From Ichthyophonus hoferi (lineage: Eukaryota > Opisthokonta > Ichthyosporea > Ichthyophonida > Ichthyophonidae): DNA of 64,000 nt. Below, in pieces: positions 24,461 through 37,800 of the stretch. The stretch spans positions 277,422-341,421 of the forward strand of contig NAOQ01000014.1 of the NCBI GenBank assembly GCA_002751075.1, given 5' to 3'. Below the pieces are notes generated by a model. The model saw nothing but the letters and a program-made list of their open reading frames with translations. It was not told where the DNA came from and made no database searches. A program made the position numbers and the translations under genes. Every line of letters begins with the position of its first letter. Position 1 is the first letter of the stretch.

Positions 24461-27052
24461 ATTATTATTATTATTTTATTACTTTATTACTTTATTCTAC
24501 ATCTATATGTACGGCTTCTTCTATTTTATTATTTTCCTTTTGGAATGCTGCATATTTGTGTTTCAATAATGAATGACTTCTTTGCATTGTTAGAATTCCT
24601 AGCTTTATATTTGTCTGACAATTGCTTCAGAGCTATTTGGGTAATCAACTTATTAACATTACCGATTGAAAAAAGGATATACCTATTATTGCAAATTATA
24701 AAACTTCATTTTGTTAATTCTTATATTCGTATTTTGTTTTTAACAACAGTTATACTGCTTAGCCATATAATTTCTTATGATTCTAATGCCACGGGCTATT
24801 CCACTGATTTAATTTATTTCATTTTCTAGGTTTCTGAAGCCAGAAAACTTATTGGAGGGGTCGATATTATAGAAGAAGAGAAAAAGTACATGAAAATACT
24901 TGACCAGAAGAAATCAGAAGATGTAGTCGAACAAGAGAAAATGGAAGAAAAAATTAAAATAAGAGAGCAAAAGATTATGGAAGAAAAAGCTGTAGAAGCC
25001 AGAAAGGAAAAAGAAGAACAGGAGAGAATAGAGCATGAAAGACAAATAATAGAACAAAAAATTATTGAAGAAAGAGCTATAGAAATCAAAAAGGAAAAAG
25101 AAGAACAGGAGAAAAAAGAGAGAATACAAAAAGAAAAGGAAACAATAGAACAAAAGATTATTGAAGAAAGAGCTGTAGAAGCCAGAAAGGAAAGAGAAGC
25201 TGCCGAGGAAGTGGCCAGATTGGAAGTCAAAGCACAGAAAGAAAAGGATATACAGGAAAAAATCCAAATAGAAAAGCAAGTAGTAGAACAAAAGATTATT
25301 GAAGAAAAAGCTGTAAAAGCCAGAAAAGAAAGAGAAGAACAAGAAAGAATACAAAAAGAGAAAGAAGTTATAGAACAAGAGAGACTACAAAAAGAAAAGG
25401 AAGTAATGGAACAAAAGATTATTGAAGAGAGAGTTTTAAAAGCCATAAAAGAAAAGGAAAAACAAGAGAGGATACAAAAGGAAAAGAAAGTAATGGAACA
25501 AAAGATTATTAAAGAAAGAGAAGCTGCCGAGGAAGTGGCCCGATGGGAGGCAAATGCAATTGTACAGAAGGAAAAAGATAAAAAAGAAGAAGAAAACAGA
25601 ATGCAGAATGAAAATGAAATAGATCAGGAAAGTCAAGGAGTACAGATGACATCAGCGATGGTTCGAAAAGGTTTAAGAGTGAAGAAGATCGAGTTTGTCA
25701 AGAGTTCAGCCATTGGGGTGAGTGTGTTACTACCGTACCTTTTTTTTTAAAAAAAATGGTTATATAAAAATGATATTAGTTTGATATAGATAAGTTCCTT
25801 ATTGTAAATTTGAAATTATACTTAAAGGCTATGTTACTATGTCAGAACGAGCTTGAACCTAAATGCCAATGGCCTGTGGAAAGTGTTATAACTTGGTACA
25901 TGCTAATATCCAATTTAGCATTTATTATTATGGTACTGGAGCATGCCATTAAGATTTATGCATTTTTACTGATATTCTTTCAATGTACAGGCAGCAGCTC
26001 AGGAGCTCCATGCAGAAGCCAATCAATGGGATGACACTCAAAACGACATAGTGGCGTCAGCCAAAGCCATTGCTGAAAATTTCAACCATATGGCTGCATT
26101 GGCAGGACAAGTAAAGAAAATCCTAACTAATTAATTATTTTTGCAACCTCAGCATATGTTGCATAGAGTTACATTTCTGATATCGCTGATCATATCATAT
26201 GTCTATCGTTTTTTGAACTAAATTTAATTAATACTTTCATTTGCCCACTTACCTCTTCCTTTATCATTGATTAATGTTTTTTTCTTTGCTCTGTCTGTTT
26301 TGTACTGTATATAAAATTTATTTTAGATATACATCTAATACAAAGTAATTTATTTACAGCCCAATAGCAAGCGTGAGTTGATTTCCCTATCCAAGAATAT
26401 TGCTATTGACGCCAAAATAACGGTGTCCCAAGCACACGTTTATGCCAACAACTGTGCTGATATAAGATTAAAACAGCAATTGCTCACAGTCATTTCCAGG
26501 ATTGAGACAATTTCCGCTCAGGTTTGTGCCTACTTCATATATGCAGTCCTACATACTTTTATTTCTTCTACTGTTCACTTTTTGTGAACTCTCTTTGCCC
26601 TATAATCCTCAATCAAACTCATTCTTGACATTTTGCATTGGCGACCTATATAATTTGTTTGGATCCTGTTTATTTATATGGTTTCATTTACATTTGCTCT
26701 TCCATTGTTTCTTGCCAGCCATTTTCGCTTACTGTTTTGCTCTATACTTAACCATCAGTTCATTTTCCATTAGATACGATTCTACCTATATATACTCATC
26801 TTATATATATACGTACACTAACACATACATGTATTTATACAGTTAAAGATCATCGCAACCGTCAAGGCCACCCACTATATGAATAGTGAAGCGGATGAGC
26901 AACTTACCATTTGTGCTCAAAATTTGATGGAAGCTGTAGGCGCAAGTGTCACTATGTGCCACTCAGCCTCTCTACGTCCACTCACTGATAAGGTCTGCGA
27001 ATCAAAGTGGCGAAGGAAAGTTTACCAAAATGGTATCCTTGTTAAGGATTAG
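17339..27052 (+). CDS. VCL: Vinculin-family cytoskeletal linker with a long Glu/Lys/Arg-rich central helix
   Basis: Vinculin links talin-type adhesion proteins to actin. Exons: 17339-17494, 18206-18385, 19050-19176, 19467-19570, 20021-20261, 20843-21111, 21566-21699, 22252-22423, 22998-23118, 23544-23650, 23917-24111, 24830-25717, 25991-26110, 26360-26521 and 26843-27052. The sum is 3186 nt, 1061 codons plus stop. The N-terminus (ADMEAVLGPISQSIGDLL) matches the talin-binding D1 start of vinculin. Helical-bundle head runs to about residue 616. Residues about 617-870 are charged repeats where vinculin has a proline-rich linker. The tail (about 899-1061) has ANQWDDTQNDIV, ISAQLKIIATVKAT and AQNLMEAV, and ends KWRRKVYQNGILVKD, like vinculin's W-x-RK-x-x-x-Y-Q end plus six residues. 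The head is about 200 residues short: one bundle pair (D2) appears absent, as in alpha-catenin. The tail fits vinculin better than alpha-catenin. The weakest acceptor is at 21566. Confidence 0.9.
22028..22073. repeat. (GTAT)n / (TA)n microsatellite
   Basis: TA units followed by about eight GTAT units in a vinculin intron. Confidence 0.9.
24425..24476. repeat. (ATT)n microsatellite
   Basis: About 16 ATT units with one interruption, in the intron before the long charged-repeat exon of the vinculin gene. Confidence 0.9.
24872..25635 (+). repeat. Coding tandem repeat: six EQKII(E/K)E units in the vinculin exon
   Basis: Within the single 888-nt exon 24830-25717, about 255 residues (about 617-870) consist almost only of E, K, R, Q, I, A and V. 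A unit of the form EQKIIEERAVEARKEKEEQ recurs six times with 1-3 changes and variable spacing filled by ERIQKEKEV-type words. The block EREAAEEVAR occurs twice. Acidic and basic residues alternate in short runs at i/i+4-like spacing, as in single-alpha-helix (ER/K) or coiled-coil segments. No proline is seen in the repeat core. Confidence 0.9.
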
Positions 27053-27097
27053 GTGAAGTTGAGTCATTATTATAGACTCTGAATTTTATTGCTTCAA

Positions 27098-27111
27098 AAT
27101 AAACAAATAAA
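27098..27111 (+). terminator. Polyadenylation signals of the vinculin gene
   Basis: Two AATAAA hexamers (27098-27103 and 27106-27111) lie 46-59 bp after the vinculin stop codon. Confidence 0.6.
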
Positions 27112-29120
27112 GGATAATAAAAAGCTTGCTATAGTATAGCAGGTTTCAATTGCAATTTTCTATTTGTAGCTGAATCTTAAAAAAATATTCCTTTTATATG
27201 TATGGTTCCCTTGAGCCATGGTTATTGTAATCCATCTAAACAACCTATCTTATTCTGTTATATTTCCTTTTTTCTCTTGCTTTTTAGCTTTTCCTGTTTT
27301 ATCCTAGATGCTTATCCTTTTCCCACATTATTCAAATATTTACTTTTTAAGCTCCTTATTTTTCACATGTTTTATATTTTCTTTCTTTTGAAAATAAACA
27401 TTTTTGAATATACAATCTTTAGTCTAGAAGTGTATTATTAAACTCGCATAATACTTGGTTGATTTCTTTATTCCAGTTTTGTTAGATTCCTTCCTCACAT
27501 AAAACTTTTTCTTGCGTGTTTTTTTTTTTTAAAAAAAAACCTTTCTACTTTGATATTTTTTCTGCTATTTTTGTCCTGGTCAGTATATGATGTTAATGCA
27601 TCTGGCAGTGTTTTTGTTAGAGACTAGTTATTTCGATATACTTGGTTATTTTGGTAGGCTATCCATGTTTAAACCAATAGGAATTGAAATCCCATTATAA
27701 TGATTTCAAGTTTGAATGGCTTATCAATAGCAGCTAGCATGAATCCCTTTTCCTACCATTTTTTTCCCCAGATGTTGCCCAAGAAACTTCGACATATATT
27801 TATTCAACATAATTCTTATCCATGCTAAGTCTGAGAGAGCAGGACTTAGAAGCAAATGCATTGACTATTTATGACTTAATAGGGTAGATATTTTTGTTCT
27901 CTTTCGTAAAAAGCACCATAAGAAAACTCCGGAAACATTCATTAAGATATAGGGAGTCTACCCAACTATTAGACAACGAAGGACAAGTCATTAAGCAGCT
28001 AGCAATATAAAACGTCTAGCACAAGCAGTAGGTTGAAAATTGAAAAGGTCAGACTGATGTTGCAAGAGAGAACAAATACTACTAGTCACATAAGATAACA
28101 TTATGAATGCTAATACTTGACTAGTTTGCTCCCAGCAGATAGTCTACGTACCATACGTATTTGTGGGATGCAGATGTGTCTGTGAGAACGAGAGGAAGAA
28201 ATAGATGTATAGCACTATGTCAAGTAATACGCAATCAAGTGTTACAATAAATATAACATGATACATGCACACCTAAATGCTAAATATGACAGTAAGAACA
28301 AGCTGCAAGAAATGTACGAGAATACAAAAATAGCCGTCTCAACTCCAAGCAACCAAATATGTCTCTGGGTTTATTGAAGATTGGTTAGGTTAACTAACTT
28401 GATTTAGTAATTACGGGGACATACTAAAATGGCATCCAATCATATTCCAGTCTTGTTTAACTAGTCCTTACCCCTTTGCCAAATATCCCAAAACTGATAA
28501 AGTCCCATGTGTTGTCATTCTATCACAATAAATCTCCAATGCCGACTAACAATTGCATCTTCTAGTGCTAAATCTTTCTTGACCTATGTACTTTTTTATC
28601 CTACATTATTATAAACTATCTCATACCTGTGCCAGTATATACGGATATAAACTAAAAACGCCAACACACAAGGTATTGCTTTAGTAATGAGCTATGATGG
28701 GTCACGACTAAGAACACAATACTAACTAATAAGTCTGACTAAGTGGTTTTCACATCACTATGATATGTGTAATGATAAACCAGATTGGCATTCATATTAG
28801 CGGTAGTCAATAAATTATATCAATACAACAATCAATTTGGACATACCAGCATGAAATAGCAGGAACATGTATGATTTATCGATCATATTACAAAACTTTA
28901 TATATCATCAATTATATAAAGAAGAACTAAAGCGACACTGGTTTATAATGTGGGTCAAAGCTAAGTACGGGAAAATATTCAATGCTTCTTGCCAATCCTT
29001 TGGAGCTCCATCATTTATCTAGTATAGCCCTATATCAAGGTGTGCTTAGGAGAATTACATCCAACGACATAGCAGCCATGAATGCAATATATATAGTAAT
29101 AGGCCAGAAAAAAAAAAAGC
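27112..29120. other. Intergenic region between convergent vinculin and POLR2H
   Basis: About 2 kb, AT-rich, with no supported exon. It contains a T12A9 junction (27519-27539). Open frames on the plus strand that run into 29121-29186 are shadows of the last POLR2H exon. Confidence 0.65.
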
Positions 29121-31388
29121 TTAGTAGAGGTCGCCGCCATACACTCTCCTCATCAACAGATAGATACGAGAGTCTTGGTCAATGCCCTAAGATACACGCT
29201 AAGGTTAGTAGGCTCCTAATGAATATAAAATGGACGCCATCCTTCTCTCATCTAAACATCACAGACAAGGGCCTGTCACTACAAAAAAAGAAATATGCAA
29301 AAGAAATATGCCTTTGCAAAATATTTACATAACTGAAAGACCTATCGCAGTGTCTTAATAATCAACATACTAAATTATAGTAAAGTCCCTGTATATAAAT
29401 ATAATCATTTTTCAGTGTATCTGCAAATCAAAAAACACATGTTATACCTGCACTGCCACATTAATATTGGTTCATATATGTGTATGCATATCTTGAAGTA
29501 ATGGTAAGAAACACCTTCATAGCATATTATCCTGTTAATCACCGTAAGACCAACCTGCAAATTGCGAGCGTCTCCACGAAGGCACATAAGCATACCACCG
29601 TAAGACACATAGACAGCCAGTTTATCCTTCTCCTCCTCTTCCAGTTTGTACACTCTACCGTACATAACATATTCAAACCTATCCGCGAGGCTTTCGCGAA
29701 CCTGAGGGTTATATTCTCTGCGGGAGAGAAAGAGCAACCAATGAATACATATAGATAGAAAATTAATTGGTATAGGGTAGGTCAACATTGGAGCGCCCAT
29801 GTAACTTTGGATATGAGAAATAAATCATGAAGCAATATTATAAGTGAAAGCTATAGCAACACTCCCTACACGATCTCTTCTCAAGATTTAAATTTGAATT
29901 TTTTCTGTATGTTATTTCTTCTTAAGCCATATATATGTACATATACACAACTTAATATATATATAGTTACACATCTTAGCATACTTTCCACATCTGACTT
30001 TCCCAAACTCAGATTTTCAATTTACTATTAGACTACTCAACCATTTCTCCCACTCTCAATTCATCTGTCACTTCCGTATACCATATTCTACATCTCATTA
30101 CAATCGAAGTAAATATACCATTCAATGTCAAAGCTTGACAAAATGCCTGTAACTACCCCAACTAGAGAGATTCCCCAGTGTATACTTTACCCAGAATCGG
30201 CGTTTCCATCCTCATTCAAGGTAGAGGCCAACACCATGGTAAATTTGTCGTTTAATTCCATGGGATACAGCTCAGTATTGATATCTAGAAGAAGGTCCAT
30301 CTCGTAGTTTTCACTAGAGCAACCCAGACGAGTAACTGATAAAAGTGAGCATATGTTTGTGTTAGAAATTAACAAATAGAGGGTGGAGTTGTTAGTGAGG
30401 ACTGGTATATCAAAATTTACAATGTATATAAGGGGATTCCAGCACTTAAGAGAATAAAGCAGTTGAGGCTGCTGGTAATATAAGACATATTATTATATTA
30501 ATAAAACCACAATTTAAAAATAAAATACATAAAAAAAATGAAACTGTGGTTACAATATTAAATAGGATATATATCAGAGGATTATACATATCAGCCTAAA
30601 CTAAAAAGAAATCAAACAAAAAATCAAGTCAAAAATGTAGAAAGTTGGGGTGGCACAACGCTAGAATATATATACATATATTTTTCCTAGGTAGATAGAA
30701 TTTTAATACCCAGGTTGTTAAAAATTGACAGAAAAAACCAACAAATGAGAAAACAGAGAGTGGTTAGTTGTGGTCAATTGCATTTATGTGTATTGAGTAA
30801 TGGTTTTGGTAATAATTTTACATACACCAATATCTCTTCTAGAATGAAAATGACATAACATAGGATGTAGGGAGGAAGCTTACACAACCATCCTTCTGTT
30901 TTCATATTCTTTTTTATTTCTACGTACACTTTTTTATCATGACTCTTGTGTACTCATTGCATACAATGTTTCTTTATATACCGTAAGTACAATATATAGA
31001 ATTATCCAAAAAACAAACTCTATTCCATTGACGATATGCAAACATTATTTAAATAGGCAAATCTTAACTTGGTATAAAAGGCTTTGTATTAACTATCAGT
31101 TGTAAACAACAAGTAACTTCCCACCATTTTACAATTTAAAAATTCAAACAAAACAGCTGTGCCAATAAATCAAATCAAAACTACAAAAGAAAATATAAAG
31201 TATACTATAAGTTTATCTGCCTGTTGATAACTGCTACTTGTAGAATAATAACAATAAATAGATTAAAAGTAATAATAATACTAATAATTACCTCGTGGGA
31301 AAGGCTTTTTCTCGGCATTCTTCAGATCAGGATCAAGGTGCTTGACATCAAAGATATCTTCCAAAAGAATAGGGTTGACGGTGGCCAT
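29121..31388 (-). CDS. POLR2H: RNA polymerase I/II/III shared subunit RPB8 (RPABC3)
   Basis: RPB8 is a small OB-fold subunit common to the three nuclear RNA polymerases. Exons: 31292-31388, 30191-30335, 29555-29717 and 29121-29186, sum 471 nt, 156 residues (human about 150). The start [21 protein letters not shown] matches the human pattern ILFEDIFDVKDIDP. The middle has [16 protein letters not shown] and [15 protein letters not shown]. Exon 3 carries [16 protein letters not shown] and [18 protein letters not shown], and the last exon has [13 protein letters not shown], all at the expected places. The human C-terminus KKLAF is replaced by RRVYGGDLY. All junctions are GT-AG and in phase. The start codon is fixed by homology, with EXOC6 beginning about 450 bp away on the other strand. 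Confidence 0.96.
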
Positions 31389-31837
31389 ATTCACACTATA
31401 TATACCCAAAAAAAAGCAGGGCTGTAATGTATATATGATAAGAATATAACAACCTTTATTCCAAGGTATTCAAACTCGCAAGCTAGCTAGTGGTCACGTG
31501 CATAAATAATCAACGTTGCGTAAACCTAAATTAAAATCTTAGCTCAAATTCCACGCTAATTACAATTAATTAGCCAGGGAAAATAATTTATTTTATGGAA
31601 TTATTTTAGATAGATAAGACAATAAATAGTACCTGTGGCTCGTCTCGTTACCATATAAACAGAACTAGAAAAGTGGTTGTGTATTTCCATACTTTTCTGA
31701 AGTGTGTAATTATTGTAATATTTTACTGGCATTGATATCTTTATTTAATAATATCTAGTTTCTATTTTTTATATGATTATTTATTCTACACAAGGGAACT
31801 GTAGTAATAGTTGCTTGTGTTGAAGACAAAATTAAAG
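31389..31837. promoter_or_regulatory. Shared bidirectional promoter region of POLR2H and EXOC6
   Basis: The start codons are 449 bp apart and diverge. The interval contains an E-box within GTCACGTG (31493-31500) and a CpG-containing AACGTTGCG word a little further on. No TATA box can be assigned with confidence in such AT-rich sequence. Confidence 0.5.
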
Positions 31838-34800
31838 ATGGAGACTGACGAGGTCCAGAACCCCCATCAAGCATTGCTTCAAGAACTTGGCAGTAGCGAT
31901 GCCCAGCTTGCGCCGACGTTAAGGTAAAAATTGACGACTACATGGAAAACATATTTTTATTATATATTAGGGCCGGAGTGTGGATTTATAGAGATATATA
32001 TTTGTCATTGCAGTAAAGCAACCAATATGCAATATAAAATTGAGGTGAGGATATCAATTCAGTAAGATGGCCTAGGCCCTTCGGTGTAGCATATATGCTT
32101 TTATTGAATAGATGATTATGTGACCTAACGAGTAAGGCATGTGCAAGAGAATAATTAAGGTCGGATGGGTAGGGAGAAATTATACAAATGGTGATGGTGG
32201 AATGGAGGATGAGTTTGAAAGAGACACCAATAAATCATAAAAATCGAAAGTAACCTTGTATGTTTATTACTTTCTTTTTTCATCATGGTCAAAAGTAGTT
32301 GCGGTGTTTACTGTATGCCTATACTTAATTTTCACAGGTACATCGTCTATAAGTTAGAAGTGAAATATATTTCCAAACGCAACCCAATCCTTTTTCCAAT
32401 TCATACCAACAGGTGTACTTTATCCACTTTCTCATGGATAGATATAGTCTTGCATTTAATGGTTAGAATGTCTTCACAGGGCCGTTTACGATAGCGGTCA
32501 AAGCGAGAGTTTTCTCAAGAGCATCGACAAATATACACTAAAGACGGACACAGGAATAGAAAAGCTATGCAACTATCATTATCAGGTCTCTAATTCTATA
32601 TCTTCACAGTTTTATGTGATTTTACTAGATGATTCTGTTGATAGTAATAAAAGTATATCAGTACTTAATATAAGATACATAGCTTCCTAGTAAACATATT
32701 GTTATAGTTTTATTAAGTTGTTGTAACCGGACACTATAATTCTGATAGTTATCTATGTTTATATTTATTACCTTTCTACTTATAGTATTTGATATGGATG
32801 CCATTTGACCAAGACAAATAATTTTTTTAAAAGGGTCCACCCAATTATTGACTGGGTTTAAATGTTTATTCTTATTATTAACTTTATTATTGGGCTAGTT
32901 CGAACCGCACATCATTCCTTTTTTATGGGTTTGATCTCCTATTTATTGTCATAAAAATATATTTGTCAGCATATTTTCATGCATAGGCTATACATGACCA
33001 AGTATATGATAACATAGATAATTAGATTATATGCATGCATACACCTACACATATTACAGGGAAAATAAAAACCACAAAAAACTAGCTAAAATATAAGCAT
33101 GATTATATTGATGGGCATACACAGATTACAATTATAAGGAAACCTGAAAGAACGAATCAATATGTAAGTGGGATTATGATTGAGGCCAATAAAATAACAG
33201 GATGTTGTTTATTATATGTCAGGGATTCATCGAAGCAGTAGATGAACTTTTAAAGGTACGAAAAGATGGAGAAATGTTAAAGAACGAATTGAAAGAGATT
33301 GACCACGAATTGTTGGTATGTTTCCCTATTGATATATTTCTTATTCTTTTTCTTTTTTTCAGTTGGGCGGGGTGCGAATTTTCTAGCACTGGCTATTATA
33401 TATGCTCTTAAAATATATTCATGGAATTTTACTCTTTCATCTATTTGGCTTAATACAAACAAGGTGCGACTAAGATTTATTTTCTTGTTTTATGCTATAT
33501 ACCAGTATGTTGAATATATTAACATAAATACATATATTTTGGAGATATGACTCTATATATTTAAACTTATGCCTCTTTCTATGCTAATAAATAGTTGTCC
33601 GTGTATGTGCTATGTGCATATAATTACATAAAGAGGTTTAATAATGGTAGTTTATTATATGTAGTAACACATTGTTATACTTACATATGTTTCTAGTATT
33701 ATTTTACACATATATATATGACTATAAATGCAGCACCTCCAACAACTGGAAAATCATTATATATCAGTTTGATATAGTGCACAGTGCAATAACATGCGGT
33801 GGGTTTTTTCCCATCCTTATGAAATACCAGTGTTAACCTTAGGCGCCTAATACAATCTATCAATTATGGTGATACAGGAGTCAGGTCAGGGGGTTCTTTC
33901 TCTAGCAGAAGATCTTGTAGCGCACCGTGTGATGCAAAGAAACATTGTAGCCTCCATTGAGGCCCTTAACGCCTGTCTACCTGTCCTGCAGGTTGTACAA
34001 TTTCTGCTTTATTTTTTTATTATCTATCTTGTTATCTTGTTATATATGTTATTCTTAGATTTTATTTATTCTTGTGTTGCTATCATTTTACTGTTACATT
34101 TTATACTTAATTCTTTATCGAGCAGACTCTTTCTGCGTTATGTTTTTATATACTTTTGTGTGAATATCGATGATGTGTGTCTTGTCGATTGATTGGCCAT
34201 TATACCGTGTAAACCAAACATATCATCATAGATTTAATGTACAGTGCTTGGTTGATGTCGAACTTGTAATATCTACAAGCCAATAGAACTAACAGCAGTC
34301 ATATATATCTCAATTATAATAGTGCATGGTTTCTGTACATGTTCCTCTGTTGCTAATATTGCCTAAACAATGATGTGCTCAATATAAAATTCATTTATAA
34401 AATGTTAATCAATGAAGGCCCAGTCTATCCACATTTTTCAGACAGTACCGGATGAAATAAAAAAGGATTATTTATTATTATTATTTGCTGTTTCTTTCTT
34501 TACCCCTGTTTTCTATAATACTTCATCTGTATCATTTCACTTTGTACTCATTTACTTTCACGCAGTCTTATGACAAAGTAACTGAGCATGTTGCTGCTAA
34601 ACATTATTATCAAGCGCTTCGTACTCTTACTAAAATGCAGAATCAGTTAAAAAAGGTACATGCATTTATTACTTATACAATCTCGATCAATGTGCCTTAA
34701 ATGTAAAATATATATCCTATATCAGTTATTTATATATATATTAGTGGTCGACATCAAGATTTAGATAGCGTTATAATTTTATGAAAATCTTAACATTACA

Positions 34801-37800
34801 GGCTTGCTTTACTATTTAGCCAATTGCATATATACGTGTTTAACCGTTATACTATATGGTTATTGATTATATTAGTTGAATTTTAATTTAAACCTAGCTC
34901 CATAGTCGTATTCATAGTTCATACGCGACGTTCTCTTTTGTGATAAATGTAGCATGTGGTTATTTTATATCTTGGGTAATATTACTGTATATGCGAATTC
35001 TTCAATAGTTTTATTGTAATTTTTTGAATTTATGAGAGCCCATCGTGATTCATCTATTGGGACACAGGTGCCAGGATTAGGACTCACACAGTTATTGGCG
35101 GATAACATTCCCACGGTTAGGGCACAGATTCAGGTGGGCATTGATGGTAGATTACGGTATTGTATATAAGTATTTTGGCATAGTGTAATACATTCCGATC
35201 TGTTGTTTTGTGTCTGGTATGGTGTGTGTATATTGCAATTGCAATTCTTTTTTGAGCTCCTATAACTATAATATTACCGGAATATGAAATGAAAAGGATA
35301 TGAAAAGACAATGTGCAAGGCTTAAAGCACCAACCATGATAGGGGACATGATTAATTATATGAGTTAGGTGTGCCTTGTATTTACTATAAACAACCGCCA
35401 ATCATATTGCGGACTATAGGAAGCTGTCAAATCAGACCTTCAGGATTGGCTGGAAGGGATAATCGCCCAGGCAACCAGTATGGGCCAGACGGTGTTGAGA
35501 GAGACATCCAAGGTTAATTTCCACAACCGCTGCAATCTAACTGATGGCATCGCTTCTTTCTTTCTATACTACTCCTTCATATATCGTATAGCATCCTTTC
35601 AGCTCTTGCTATATATAATATATATTTATATCCATATATATAGTGTATTGGCGAATTTGTTTATATAGCTATATATCCTAAAAATGCATAGTGAGGTACA
35701 TATATGTTTGATTATATGTGAATTGCATTTCAAATATTTTATTTTTCCTTTTAATACATTCTTCTGCTAGATGTATGACTTCTGCTATTTTCACCCTTGT
35801 ATGCTATTAAATCAGATAGAGATATATACTTATTCAAGGACAATAACATTATTCCAAACTTCAACATTGATCGTCATTAATTTAGAAATTAAAAGGCGTT
35901 TAAGATTACTAATGCAAAGTTAACATTGATAATGTAAAGCGAATTCCTTTTTGTGTTTAATTGCATTGTACTCTCATAATTATTGGTTGATGGTATTTGA
36001 AATTATGAAGACAACATTCTAAGGTATGGTGTAATATGATGCAAAAAATATATAATGCAATATAATGCACATTTCCATATTCCATATAAACGTAAATACA
36101 CATACATGCATGTATTTGTATATATTTTATACTTATTTAATCATATATGTATATATGTGTGTATTTATGTATATATTTATTTTAGCCGTTACATATATCA
36201 ATTCATATACATGTATATTCATGGGTATAAATTATATTAATTCCAGCCGAATACTTTGATTACTGGCTAAGTTGATATTTAAAGTGTTGAATTGTATTTA
36301 TTTGTATTTCTTTTCTAATTTTTACAAATTCGCACGCATGCATACATATATGTTTGATTTAATATGTACATGCTATTATGTTATAGATCGAAAGCTGTAG
36401 CAGTAAAACCAGTTAGTTATTGACACAGCTTACTCACCAATACTCTCCTTATTTGGTTCAATCGCTTCCTATAGATAGGTTGAAATATGGCAGCGTGTGT
36501 ATATAATAATGATAATATTTTGGGAAGGGTAGGAATTATGGGATGATCCAGCCACCACTATGGACTTGTTTGGTGGTATGTCTATATTATACCTATGCTA
36601 TACGTATGATGTACTGATTTTATATATATATTTGATACTTATTTTATGTTTATTGTTTACTTATATTATACTACTTTATATCTTTTATGTATGTTATGTT
36701 TCTGTTGTATCTGTATTAGCACGCGCCACATCTATTTATTCTCTTTCCTACCTTAGATATCTAGCCATTTATTTCTTTTTTTTCATAAGGTCAATTTTTA
36801 TCATTTTTCCAACTATCTATCATTTGTACTCCTTGTCCCACATACAAATTCTATTTCATTTGCATACGTGCTTAATACTTTTGTTCTGGTCGTTTCCTTT
36901 CCTTCCTTCCGTTTCTCTTCTGGTTTATTGCCTATTGTTAGGTTAATTATATGTCTAGTTTATGATTTAATAAGAATCATATCCATATACTTCTCTTATT
37001 TACTCGGTCATCATAATATATACACAAATGCCAAGATAATTCACTATTAATAATAATAATATCATCTAATATATAGTATGTATGGCTACTTATATTATTT
37101 TTACATACATACAAATAGCTGAGGATTATACCGTCGACTACTCCCCTGTATACCACTGTATGCATATCTACTCAGTTCTTGATAAGCGAGATGAATTTGC
37201 AATGTTTTATGTTGATTCTAGGAAGAAACAGGTATGTAGGTGGCTGTGGTTTGTAAAACTAGAAGAAAAATAAATTGAGCAGCTTGCTTAACCTGCAATT
37301 TTCTAGCTATCTTTTTTTCATTTTGCGAGAAAAATATAACGAACATGCAATCATCTCTTTCTTCCTAAGAACTTCAATATACCTATAAATTAACCATCGA
37401 TATTGAGAGGGACCAAGTTACAAAGTTGAAGTTGGGAACTATAGGAATATTAAGAAACATAGTAAAACATAAAAATTGTTCTTGGAATTATATAGACACA
37501 CACCAATATTTCTATTGTTACCCAAGTTAATCACACTCCGGCATCCCCATTTCTGTGCATTTATTCTTTATGCTATTAGCATTTTCAAAGAGGGCTTCCT
37601 TTTATTCATTTTTAGCGGATTAAAATATAATATTGTATGTAGTTTTAGTTTACAAATTCAACCTCTCTGTCTCCTTGGATCCTCTAATCTTACAACAAAG
37701 TATTTTTTTAAGTCACCAATCGGTATGCTCCATTAGTTTATAACATATAAATAAACGTCATATTTTCTTATTTTGACTATAATTACATCTTAAAAATAGA

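Noticed and set aside
24826-25446. Long minus-strand open frames (Ser/Phe-rich, 154-206 codons) opposite the charged repeat
   Set aside because: They are the antisense shadow of the Glu/Lys-rich vinculin exon, which has clear homology flanks and splice sites on the plus strand.
28982-29332. 116-codon plus-strand open frame
   Set aside because: Overlaps the last POLR2H exon on the other strand and has no homology of its own.
32889-32910. GGTTCGAACTAGCC-like word (minus strand) resembling a tRNA B box
   Set aside because: No A box or cloverleaf-forming arms at the required distance.
36560-36946. 128-codon hydrophobic plus-strand open frame resembling membrane segments
   Set aside because: It is read-through of an EXOC6 exon into T-rich intron; the hydrophobic residues follow from TTT/TAT/ATT codons.
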